From: AC-32 sp963772975
GTDB lineage: Bacteria > Actinomycetota > Thermoleophilia > Gaiellales > Gaiellaceae
Direction of reading: 5' to 3'
Assembly (NCBI GenBank): GCA_963772975.1
Contig: CAVYZH010000002.1
Location: 434,001-498,000, forward strand
Length of the DNA stretch: 64,000 nucleotides
The stretch's first letter is position 1. Each line of letters opens with the position of its first letter. Position numbers and translations under genes: made by a program. Shown here piece after piece: positions 40,765 to 47,132 of the stretch. The notes under the pieces are model-generated. The model did no database searches. It saw nothing but the letters and a program-made list of their open reading frames with translations, and was not told where the DNA came from.

Positions 40765-41907
40765 CTAGCCCTCCGCCACCCGCAGGCTTGCACCGGGCTC
40801 GACGGCCGCGGCGCCGGACGGAACGGCAAAGCCGGCACGCTCGAGCAGGCCGACGAGCTGCTCGGGCCGGCTGGAGCGCGAGATCGCGACGTCGAGAGTG
40901 ATGACGCCGCGCAGGGTCAGGTCGGCAAGGGACTGCTCCATCGTCTGCATGCCCTTGGCCGTCCCGGTCTGCATGACCGAGTAGACCTGCTCGACCTTCC
41001 CCTGGCGGATCAGGTTCCGCACCGCGTCGTCGGGGAAGAGAATCTCGAGGGCGGCCACACGGCCATTGCCGTCGGCGGTCGGGAGCAGCGCCTGGGTGAC
41101 GACGCCCTCGAGCGTGGCGGCAAGTTGGATGCGAACCTGTTCCTGCTGCGCTGCGGGGAAGGCGTCGATCACGCGGTCGATCGTCCCGGGCGCGCTCTGG
41201 GTGTGCAGGGTTGCAAAGACGAGGTGGCCGGTCTCGGCCGCTGTCAGAGCGGTCGAGATCGTCTCGAGGTCGCGCATCTCGCCGAGGAGGATCACGTCGG
41301 GGTCCTGGCGGAGCGCGGCGCGGAGCGCCTCGGCGAAGCTGGTCGCGTCGACGCCGATCTCGCGTTGGTTGACGACGCAGCGCTTGTGGCGGTGCACGAA
41401 CTCGATCGGGTCCTCGATCGTGAGGATGTGCTCGGCGCGCTTGCGGTTGATCTCGTCGATCAGAGCCGCGAGCGTGGTCGACTTACCGGAGCCGGTCGGG
41501 CCGGTGACGAGCACGAGCCCGCGCGGGCGGTCGGTCAGCACGTGAAGGGCAGACGGGATCCCGAGCTCTTCGAGCGTCTTGATCTCCGTCGGGATCAGGC
41601 GGAACGCCGCGCCGAGCGCCTCGCGCTGCCAGTACACGTTCACGCGGAAGCGCGCGAGGCCCGGGATCGAGTGAGCGAGGTCGATCTGGCGGCTCACCTC
41701 GAGGTGCTTCTGCTGCTCGGTGGAGAGGATCCGGTAGAGCAGCTGCTGCGTGACCTCCGGAGTCAGCGGCGGGATTTCCTGCAGGGGCTCGAGCTTGCCG
41801 CGCACACGCACCACCGGGTGCGCGCCGACGGCCACGTGCAGATCCGACGCGTTCCGCGCCACCATCTGCTCGAGCAGATCGTCGACCGAATACAAGGTGT
41901 CCGCCAT
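40765..41907 (-). CDS. pilT: Pilus retraction ATPase PilT
   Basis: 380 residues. N-terminal MVARNASDLHVAVGAHPVVR, Walker A GPTGSGKSTTLAALIDEINR at about residue 137, ILTIEDPIEFVHRHKRCVVN (Asp box), the His-box FATLHTQSAPGTIDRVIDAF, and a C-terminal retraction AIRNLIR-like sequence (DDAVRNLIRQGKVEQVYSVM). Hexameric motor that disassembles the pilus. First gene of pilT-M-N-O-P', with a sigma-28-like promoter ending 15 bases before the ATG. Confidence 0.96.
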   Translation of the reverse strand: MADTLYSVDDLLEQMVARNASDLHVAVGAHPVVRVRGKLEPLQEIPPLTPEVTQQLLYRILSTEQQKHLEVSRQIDLAHSIPGLARFRVNVYWQREALGAAFRLIPTEIKTLEELGIPSALHVLTDRPRGLVLVTGPTGSGKSTTLAALIDEINRKRAEHILTIEDPIEFVHRHKRCVVNQREIGVDATSFAEALRAALRQDPDVILLGEMRDLETISTALTAAETGHLVFATLHTQSAPGTIDRVIDAFPAAQQEQVRIQLAATLEGVVTQALLPTADGNGRVAALEILFPDDAVRNLIRQGKVEQVYSVMQTGTAKGMQTMEQSLADLTLRGVITLDVAISRSSRPEQLVGLLERAGFAVPSGAAAVEPGASLRVAEG

Positions 41908-41922
41908 TGCCGCTGCGCTCGC

Positions 41923-41949
41923 TATCGGCAGGGCCAGTCACTGACTTGA
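41923..41949 (-). promoter_or_regulatory. Sigma-28-like promoter of the pilT-M-N-O operon
   Basis: Minus strand: TCAAG (41949-41945), 15 bases, GCCGATA (41929-41923), then 15 bases to the pilT ATG. Same sequence and spacing as at pilC and at the 43531 gene. Confidence 0.7.
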
Positions 41950-42021
41950 GGGTCTTCGCTTCGTCGTTTTCGCGCGGCCCGACTTCACCTTTTTGGGGGG
42001 TGCGCGGCCGGGGCCGCAGCC

Positions 42022-42029
42022 GCCGATAG
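42022..42029 (+). promoter_or_regulatory. GCCGATAG -10 element of pilin 1
   Basis: GCCGATAG, 41 bases before the pilin 1 ATG. No TCAAG-like -35 is found 15 bases upstream. The call rests on the element itself and on its matched position relative to the other two pilins. Confidence 0.45.
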
Positions 42030-42070
42030 AGGGCGCAGGCCATCTGCGCACCCCTCAAGGAGGAACAAGC

Positions 42071-42454
42071 ATGCTTGCACGGCTTACGCAGCGACTGCGG
42101 CGCGACGAGGGTTTCACCCTCATCGAGCTCCTGGTCGTGATCATCATCCTCGGGATCCTGCTTGCGATCGCGATCCCCTCGTACCTGAGCTTCCGCACCC
42201 GGGCGAACAAGTCCGCGGCGCAGGCCAACGTCCGTGCCTCCGTGCCGGGCATGGAGGCGTTCAACGCCGACCACGCCACGGGCTACACCGGCGTGACGCT
42301 GACCAAGCTGCAGGGCTCGTACGACGCCGGGATCAAGAACATCAAGATCTCGGTTGCCAACTCGACGACCTACTGCGTCGTCAACACCGTCCCCGGCACG
42401 GTCTTCTACCACAAGTCCGGCCCGGGAGCCGACATCAAGGCGGGTCACTGCTAA
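42071..42454 (+). CDS. Major type IV pilin 1
   Basis: 127 residues. Leader MLARLTQRLRRDEG, prepilin site G/FTLIELLVVIIILGILLAI, then a short globular domain SAAQANVRASVPGMEAFNAD with two Cys (TTYCVVNT and the penultimate-region GHC end) that probably form the pilin disulfide. AAGGAGG precedes the ATG. First of three tandem paralogues; very close to pilin 3 even at the nucleotide level. Followed by a strong terminator. Confidence 0.93.
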   Translation: MLARLTQRLRRDEGFTLIELLVVIIILGILLAIAIPSYLSFRTRANKSAAQANVRASVPGMEAFNADHATGYTGVTLTKLQGSYDAGIKNIKISVANSTTYCVVNTVPGTVFYHKSGPGADIKAGHC

Positions 42455-42473
42455 AGACCGTCTGACCGGATCC

Positions 42474-42501
42474 AAAAGGGCGCGGGAGACCGCGCCCTTT
42501 T
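42474..42501 (+). terminator. Terminator after pilin 1
   Basis: AAAAGGGCGCG (42474-42484) pairs with CGCGCCCTTTT (42491-42501) around GGAGAC, then TGTTT. Almost the same hairpin recurs after pilin 3. Confidence 0.85.
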
Positions 42502-42509
42502 GTTTGCCC

Positions 42510-42537
42510 TAACGCCGGCGCGGGTTGCGGCCGATAC
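42510..42537 (+). promoter_or_regulatory. Sigma-28-like promoter of pilin 2
   Basis: TAACG (42510-42514), 15 bases, GCCGATAC (42530-42537), 40 bases before the ATG. The -35 is closer to the TAAA of classical sigma-28 sites than to TCAAG. Confidence 0.5.
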
Positions 42538-42577
42538 CGGGCCTAGCCACCGACGTCAGCACTCCAAGGAGCAGGAC

Positions 42578-42964
42578 ATGACCACCAGACTGCGGCACCG
42601 TCTCGCGCGCGAGGAGCAGGGCTTCACCCTGATCGAACTGCTCGTCGTGATCATCATCCTCGGGATCCTGCTTGCGATCGCGATCCCCTCGTACCTCAGC
42701 TTCCGCAGCCGGGCGAACAAGTCCGCGGCGCAGGCCAACGTCCGTGCCTCGGTGCCGGGCATGGAGGCGTTCAACGCCGACCACGCCACCGGCTACGTCG
42801 GCGTCAGCCTCGCGAAGCTGCAGGCGTCCTACGACGCCGGGATCAAGAACGTGACCATCCGCGTCGCAACCAACGGCGGCTACTGCCTCGAGAACACCTC
42901 GCCGGGGACGGTCACTTACCACAAGTCCGGGCCCTCGGGCGACATCAAGTCCGGCGCCTGCTAG
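42578..42964 (+). CDS. Major type IV pilin 2
   Basis: 128 residues. MTTRLRHRLAREEQG leader, FTLIELLVVIIILGILLAIA stem, and the same core as pilin 1 but a more divergent globular end (VSLAKLQASYDAGIKNVTIR, GGYCLENTSPGTV, KSGAC). Two Cys conserved. AAGGAG before the ATG. Ends with a weak GC hairpin. Confidence 0.92.
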   Translation: MTTRLRHRLAREEQGFTLIELLVVIIILGILLAIAIPSYLSFRSRANKSAAQANVRASVPGMEAFNADHATGYVGVSLAKLQASYDAGIKNVTIRVATNGGYCLENTSPGTVTYHKSGPSGDIKSGAC

Positions 42965-42968
42965 GCCT

Positions 42969-42982
42969 CCCCCGTCCGGGGG
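42969..42982 (+). terminator. Possible weak terminator after pilin 2
   Basis: CCCCC-GTCC-GGGGG immediately after the pilin 2 stop, followed by TCTC but no T-run. It could allow partial read-through into pilin 3. Confidence 0.35.
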
Positions 42983-43002
42983 TCTCCCGGTGGGCATCGC
43001 AC

Positions 43003-43010
43003 GCCGATCT
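43003..43010 (+). promoter_or_regulatory. GCCGATCT element of pilin 3
   Basis: A variant of the -10 element (GCCGATC) located 41 bases before the pilin 3 ATG, matching the distances at pilins 1 and 2. No clear -35. Confidence 0.35.
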
Positions 43011-43051
43011 ATCCAGCGCCACCGCAGTTTCCAAGCCGAAGGAGCAAACGA

Positions 43052-43435
43052 ATGCACAAGTTGCGGCAGCGTCTGACGCGCGACGACCGGGGCTTCACCC
43101 TGATCGAGCTTCTGGTCGTGATCATCATTCTCGGGATCCTGCTTGCGATCGCGATCCCCTCGTACCTGAGCTTCCGCACCCGGGCGAACAAGTCCGCGGC
43201 GCAGGCCAACGTCCGCGCGGCAGTGCCGGGCATGGAGGCGTTCAACGCCGACCACTCCACGGGCTACACCGGCGCCACGCTGACGAAGCTGCAGGGCTCG
43301 TACGACGCCGGGATCAAGAACATCAAGATCTCGGTCGCCAACTCGACGACGTACTGCATCGTCAACACGTCGCCGGGGACGGTCTTCTACCACAAGTCCG
43401 GCCCCGGGGCCGACATCAAGCCGGGCAGCTGCTAG
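43052..43435 (+). CDS. Major type IV pilin 3
   Basis: 127 residues. MHKLRQRLTRDDRG leader, FTLIELLVVIIILGILLAIA stem, core nearly identical to pilin 1 (GATLTKLQGSYDAGIKNIKI, TTYCIVNTSPGTVFYHKSG, KPGSC). Ribosome binding site GAAGGAG. The near-identity to pilin 1 implies recent duplication or gene conversion. Followed by a terminator. Confidence 0.93.
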   Translation: MHKLRQRLTRDDRGFTLIELLVVIIILGILLAIAIPSYLSFRTRANKSAAQANVRAAVPGMEAFNADHSTGYTGATLTKLQGSYDAGIKNIKISVANSTTYCIVNTSPGTVFYHKSGPGADIKPGSC

Positions 43436-43458
43436 GCCCGGCCGACATGGCTTGACGC

Positions 43459-43484
43459 AAAGGGCGCGGGAGACCGCGCCTTTT
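43459..43484 (+). terminator. Terminator after pilin 3
   Basis: AAAGGGCGCG then GGAGAC and CGCGCCTTTTG, a slightly shortened copy of the pilin 1 terminator. It lies 12 bases before the -35 of the next gene. Confidence 0.8.
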
Positions 43485-43495
43485 GTATTTCACCG

Positions 43496-43523
43496 TCAAG
43501 CGAGCGGCCGGGAATGCCGATAG
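43496..43523 (+). promoter_or_regulatory. Sigma-28-like promoter of the 43531 gene
   Basis: TCAAG (43496-43500), exactly 15 bases, GCCGATAG (43516-43523), then seven bases to the GTG start. Same motif and spacing as pilC and pilT; predicted leaderless transcript. Confidence 0.7.
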
Positions 43524-43530
43524 GAACACC

Positions 43531-44127
43531 GTGAGCCTGAATCCACGCGTCCGGATTCTCGCTGCGGCCGGCTTCGCAGCTCTGCTCGCCCTCCTGGGCG
43601 GCTTCATGCTGCTCGGCGGAGGCGGCGGCTCCTCGAGCGCCGCGGTGCCGGTGATCAAGCCGCTGCACCCGGTCAAGAAGCACGTGGCCACCACTGCGGC
43701 TCCGAAGCCGAAGGCGACGAAGAAGGTCGCCGTCGCCAAGCCCAAGGCGAGGCCGAAGATGCACGTCCCGACGATAATCAACGGGATGCCGTCGTCGCTT
43801 GCGCTGGCGCTGCGCTCGCACGCAGTCGTGGTCGTCTCGCTCTACACGCCCGACTCGAGCGTCGACCGGATGTCGACCGACGAGGCCCGCCACGGCGCCC
43901 AGGTCGCGCACGCTGGGTTCGTGGCGTTCAACGTCGCCGACGAGAAGGTCGTCTCGCCGCTCAGCTCGGTGCTGACCGGCGCTCCGACCCCGGCGGACCG
44001 CGTCCTCGACGGGCCGGCCGTGCTCGTCTTCGTCAGGCCGAACAGCCTCTTCGTCCGTCTGAACGGCTTCGCCGACCACGACACGGTCGCTCAGGCAGCG
44101 GCGAACGCTTCCACGTACGCGCAGTGA
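43531..44127 (+). CDS. Membrane-anchored protein of the pilus locus, thioredoxin-like domain suspected
   Basis: 198 residues from the GTG at 43531. One membrane helix (ILAAAGFAALLALLGGFMLL), a Gly/Ser then Lys/Ala/Pro linker (KPKATKKVAVAKPKARPKMH) and a C-terminal domain of about 110 residues. That domain (SLALALRSHAVVVVSLYTPD, AHAGFVAFNVADEKVVSPLS, GPAVLVFVRPNSLFVRLNGF) has the beta-alpha-beta pattern of a thioredoxin fold without CXXC. No family recognised. Its promoter type ties it to pilus genes; the stop overlaps the next GTG. Confidence 0.7.
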   Translation: MSLNPRVRILAAAGFAALLALLGGFMLLGGGGGSSSAAVPVIKPLHPVKKHVATTAAPKPKATKKVAVAKPKARPKMHVPTIINGMPSSLALALRSHAVVVVSLYTPDSSVDRMSTDEARHGAQVAHAGFVAFNVADEKVVSPLSSVLTGAPTPADRVLDGPAVLVFVRPNSLFVRLNGFADHDTVAQAAANASTYAQ

Positions 44128-44381
44128 GCACCGCCGAGGGAAGCGCCGGCCGCGAGCTGTTCGTGCGGCACGCGCGGCGCGACGGCCGCTCGATCGCGGT
44201 AATGCGCGCGGTCGACTACGGCGAGTCGTGCATGGTCGAGGCGGAGGTCTTCCAGACGGGAAGCGCCGAGCCCAGCCGCCCCGGGCCCTACACGTTCGCC
44301 AGCGCCCGCGAGGCAACGGCGTTCGTGACGGAAGCGGTCGAGGCCCTGATGTACCTCGGCTGCGACATCCAGGCCGCGTAG
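44124..44381 (+). CDS. Small conserved-looking protein coupled to the 43531 gene
   Basis: 85 residues starting GTG at 44124, which overlaps the preceding stop (GTGA). Sequence ELFVRHARRDGRSIAVMRAV, DYGESCMVEAEVFQTGSAEP, TFASAREATAFVTEAVEALM. It reads like a small alpha/beta domain. No signal peptide, no membrane helix, no known family. Translational coupling implies shared function with the upstream membrane protein. Confidence 0.6.
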   Translation: MSTAEGSAGRELFVRHARRDGRSIAVMRAVDYGESCMVEAEVFQTGSAEPSRPGPYTFASAREATAFVTEAVEALMYLGCDIQAA

Positions 44382-44410
44382 CCGAGCCGAAACGAAACCC
44401 ACGGTGACAG

Positions 44411-44478
44411 TCCCTGTGTCTGTCCCTGTGTCTGTCCCTGTGTCTGTCCCTGTGTCTGTCCCTGTGTCTGTCCCTGTG
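44411..44478. repeat. 12-bp tandem repeat between convergent genes
   Basis: Five perfect copies of TCCCTGTGTCTG (44411-44470) plus a partial sixth. It lies in the gap between the 44124 gene and the end of pilB, and flanking ACAGTCCCTGT / ACAGGGA allows a hairpin. Likely a slippage-prone minisatellite; copy number is expected to vary. Confidence 0.85.
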
Positions 44479-44497
44479 CCGACAGGGATGACCGCGT

Positions 44498-46297
44498 CTA
44501 GACGGTCACTCGGGCGAGCTCTTCGAGTGACGTGAGGCCCGCGGCGACCTTGGCGAGGCCGTCGTCCCAGAGTGTCCGCATGCCCTCTTCGATCGCGGCT
44601 CGGTCGAGCTCCTCGCGGCTCGCCTTCGAGGCGGCCAGCGACTCGAGCGTCTCGCTCATCACGAGCAGCTGGTAGACGCCGATCCGGCCCTTGTAGCCGG
44701 TCTGGCCGCAGCGCGGGCAGCCCTTCTTGCGGTAGAAGACGATCCCGTCCGCGGCAGCCGCGACCTCGGGCGAGACGCGGGCCTTGATCATCTCGTCCGT
44801 CGTCGGCGTGTACATCTCGCAGCAGTGCGTGCACAGCTTCCGGGCGAGGCGCTGGGCGAGCACGGCGGAGACCGCGGAACCGGTCAGGAACGGCTCGACG
44901 CCCATCTCATTCAGGCGCGTGAGCGCGCCCGGCGCGTCGTTCGTGTGCAGTGTCGAGAGCACGAGGTGGCCGGTCAGGGCGGCCTCGATCGAGATCTTGG
45001 CCGTCTCGCCGTCGCGGATCTCGCCGACCATCACCACGTCGGGGTCGGAACGGAGGATCGAGCGCAGCGCTGCCGCGAAGGTCAGGCCGGCGCGCTGGTT
45101 GATCTGCACCTGGTTGACGCCGCCGAGCCGGAACTCGACCGGATCCTCGACCGTGATGATGTTGATCTCGGGCCGGTTGATCTCCGTCAGCGCCGCGTAG
45201 AGCGTGGTCGACTTACCGGAGCCCGTCGGCCCGGTCACGAGGATCGCGCCCGTCGGCCGGCGGATCAGCTCTTCCATCCGGACGCGCATCGCGTCGGAGA
45301 GGCCGAGCTCGGTCAGCGTCGGTGCCTTCTTCGACTTGTCCAGTAGGCGCATCACGACCGCCTCGCCCTCGACCGTCGGCAGTGTCGCGACGCGGATGTC
45401 CATCATCCGGCCGGCCGCGGCCGCGTTGAGCGAGATGCGGCCGTCCTGCGGTTTGCGGCGCTCGGCGATGTCGAGCTTCGCGAGCACCTTCAGGCGGGTG
45501 GTGACGCCGGCCATCATCCGCTTCGGGATGCGTTGCACCTCGTGCAGCACGCCGTCGATGCGAAGCCGCACCACCAGCGAGTCCTCCTGCGGCTCGAAAT
45601 GGATGTCGCTGGCCCCGTCCTCGGCGGCCTGGAAGATGATCGAGTTGACGAGCCGGACAAGCGGGACGTCGGAGATGCCGTCGTCGACCTCGAGGTCGTC
45701 GGTCTCCTCCTCGACCGCGACGGCGAGCATGGAGTCCTCGGCGTCCATCGCGGCACCGAACGCCTCGGAGGCGCGGGCCATGCGGCGGATCTCGTTCTCG
45801 ATGTCCTCACGGGAGGCGACGCCGAGCTCGAGCTGGTAGCGCGTCGCGAGACGCAGCTCGTCGATCGCGTGCACATTGCCGGGGTCGGCGACCGCGATCC
45901 GGAGCGTGTTGCCCTCGAGTGCGTATGGCAGGGCGCCCACTCGCTCGAGCACGTGGATCGGAATCTCGCCGGCGGCCTGCTCGTCCACGCCCATCAGCGG
46001 CAGGTCGATGAACGGCAGCTGGAAGCGGCTGGCCAGCGTGCGTGCCAGGCCCTCCGGCGTGGCGACGCCCTCGTCCAGCACCGCCTGCGCGAACGAGCCG
46101 CCCTGCTTGACCCGCCCGCGAACGGCCGCCAGGCGGTCGCCCGAGACGAGCCCGGTCGCCTCGATCAGGTCGGCGACGAGCTCGGCGACCTCGTTGACAC
46201 CGTGGCCCGCGGGCAGCCCGGCGTCGTCCCCGGCGGGGGCTTCGGAGGCGCCGGACTTGCCGGACAGCCTGAGCTTGTTGGGCCGCTTGAGGTCCAT
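44498..46297 (-). CDS. pilB: Pilus extension ATPase PilB (GspE family)
   Basis: 599 residues. N-terminal MshEN domain (VAELVADLIEATGLVSGDRL and QLPFIDLPLMGVDEQAAGEI), ASDIHFEPQEDSLVVRLRID, Walker A LVTGPTGSGKSTTLYAALTE near residue 360, IITVEDPVEFRLGGVNQVQI, and the metal-binding Cys set (ARKLCTHCCEMYT...GCPRCGQTGYKG). Hexameric motor for pilus extension. The ATG at 46297 has GAGGG upstream and a GCCGATA element 19 bases before it. Likely co-transcribed with nothing downstream (minisatellite gap). Confidence 0.96.
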   Translation of the reverse strand: MDLKRPNKLRLSGKSGASEAPAGDDAGLPAGHGVNEVAELVADLIEATGLVSGDRLAAVRGRVKQGGSFAQAVLDEGVATPEGLARTLASRFQLPFIDLPLMGVDEQAAGEIPIHVLERVGALPYALEGNTLRIAVADPGNVHAIDELRLATRYQLELGVASREDIENEIRRMARASEAFGAAMDAEDSMLAVAVEEETDDLEVDDGISDVPLVRLVNSIIFQAAEDGASDIHFEPQEDSLVVRLRIDGVLHEVQRIPKRMMAGVTTRLKVLAKLDIAERRKPQDGRISLNAAAAGRMMDIRVATLPTVEGEAVVMRLLDKSKKAPTLTELGLSDAMRVRMEELIRRPTGAILVTGPTGSGKSTTLYAALTEINRPEINIITVEDPVEFRLGGVNQVQINQRAGLTFAAALRSILRSDPDVVMVGEIRDGETAKISIEAALTGHLVLSTLHTNDAPGALTRLNEMGVEPFLTGSAVSAVLAQRLARKLCTHCCEMYTPTTDEMIKARVSPEVAAAADGIVFYRKKGCPRCGQTGYKGRIGVYQLLVMSETLESLAASKASREELDRAAIEEGMRTLWDDGLAKVAAGLTSLEELARVTV

Positions 46298-46316
46298 GGG
46301 TATCCCTCGAACGAGG

Positions 46317-46343
46317 TATCGGCAGAACCCGGCGGAAAGCTGA
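46317..46343 (-). promoter_or_regulatory. Sigma-28-like promoter of pilB
   Basis: Minus strand: TCAGC (46343-46339), 15 bases, GCCGATA (46323-46317), 19 bases to the ATG. The -35 matches TCAAG at three of five positions. Confidence 0.5.
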
Positions 46344-46346
46344 GCG

Positions 46347-47093
46347 CTAGAAGTGGTTCAGATACGCGTCGAGCAGCGTGTGCCCCGAAAACAGGGCGAT
46401 CAGCGCGCCGAGCGCCAGGAACGGCGCGAACGGGATGCCCATCTTGCGGGCGGCCGAGCCGTGGCGGGCGAGCAGGTACACGCTCGGCACGAGCGCGGCG
46501 AACATCCCCAGCATCAGGCCGACGCCGACGAGACGCCCCAGCATTGCGCCGAGCAGCAGCGCGAGCTTGACGTCGCCCATGCCCATCCCGGCCGGGTAGG
46601 CGAGCGCGGCCACGAACAGGAAGCCCGAGGCGGCGAGCGCGCCGATCGTCCACTCCGGGCTCGGGTGCAGCCCCGTCTGCGCCAGCAGCACGATCGCCGC
46701 CGCCGGGACGACGATTCGGTTCGGGACGATTCGGTGCTCGAGATCGATCGCGCTCAGCACGACGAGCACGACGCAGAAGAACGAGGCCAGGAACGCCTCA
46801 CCCGAGAGCCCGAACTTGACGAAGCAGCCCGCGACGAGCGCGGCCGTCGCCAGCTCGACGAGCGGGTAGACCGCGCTGATGCGGACGCCGCAGGTGCGGC
46901 AGCGGCCTCGCAGCAGCAGCCACGAGAGCACCGGGACGTTGTCGCGCCATGCGAGCTCGGTGCCGCAGCTCATGCAGGCCGAGGCGGGCCGCACGACCGA
47001 GCGACGCAGAGGCACCCGCGCGGCAACGACGTTCAGGAAACTGCCGAGCGCGAGCGCGGGCCAGAAGGCGAACAGGCCGAGAGCAACGTCCAC
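46347..47093 (-). CDS. pilD: Prepilin peptidase PilD
   Basis: 248 residues, A24 aspartic peptidase. N-terminal methylase-type domain with two Cys pairs (SACMSCGTELAWRDNVPVLS and LLRGRCRTCGVRISAVYPLV). Catalytic Asp residues lie in LSAIDLEHRIVPNRIVV and GMGDVKLALLLGAMLGRL (the GxGD motif). About seven helices. It cleaves and N-methylates the pilins listed here. Start GTG at 47093, eight bases after a GCCGATA element. Confidence 0.95.
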   Translation of the reverse strand: MDVALGLFAFWPALALGSFLNVVAARVPLRRSVVRPASACMSCGTELAWRDNVPVLSWLLLRGRCRTCGVRISAVYPLVELATAALVAGCFVKFGLSGEAFLASFFCVVLVVLSAIDLEHRIVPNRIVVPAAAIVLLAQTGLHPSPEWTIGALAASGFLFVAALAYPAGMGMGDVKLALLLGAMLGRLVGVGLMLGMFAALVPSVYLLARHGSAARKMGIPFAPFLALGALIALFSGHTLLDAYLNHF

Positions 47094-47101
47094 CCTCCTT
47101 C

Positions 47102-47129
47102 TATCGGCACGGCGTCCCGCCGGGCTTTA
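47102..47129 (-). promoter_or_regulatory. Sigma-28-like promoter of pilD
   Basis: Minus strand: TAAAG (47129-47125), 16 bases, GCCGATA (47108-47102), eight bases to the GTG. TAAA matches the classical sigma-28 -35. Confidence 0.55.
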
Positions 47130-47132
47130 GGT

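Noticed and set aside
44411..44478. CRISPR-like array
   Set aside because: The units are 12 bases and directly adjacent, with no spacers and no cas genes.
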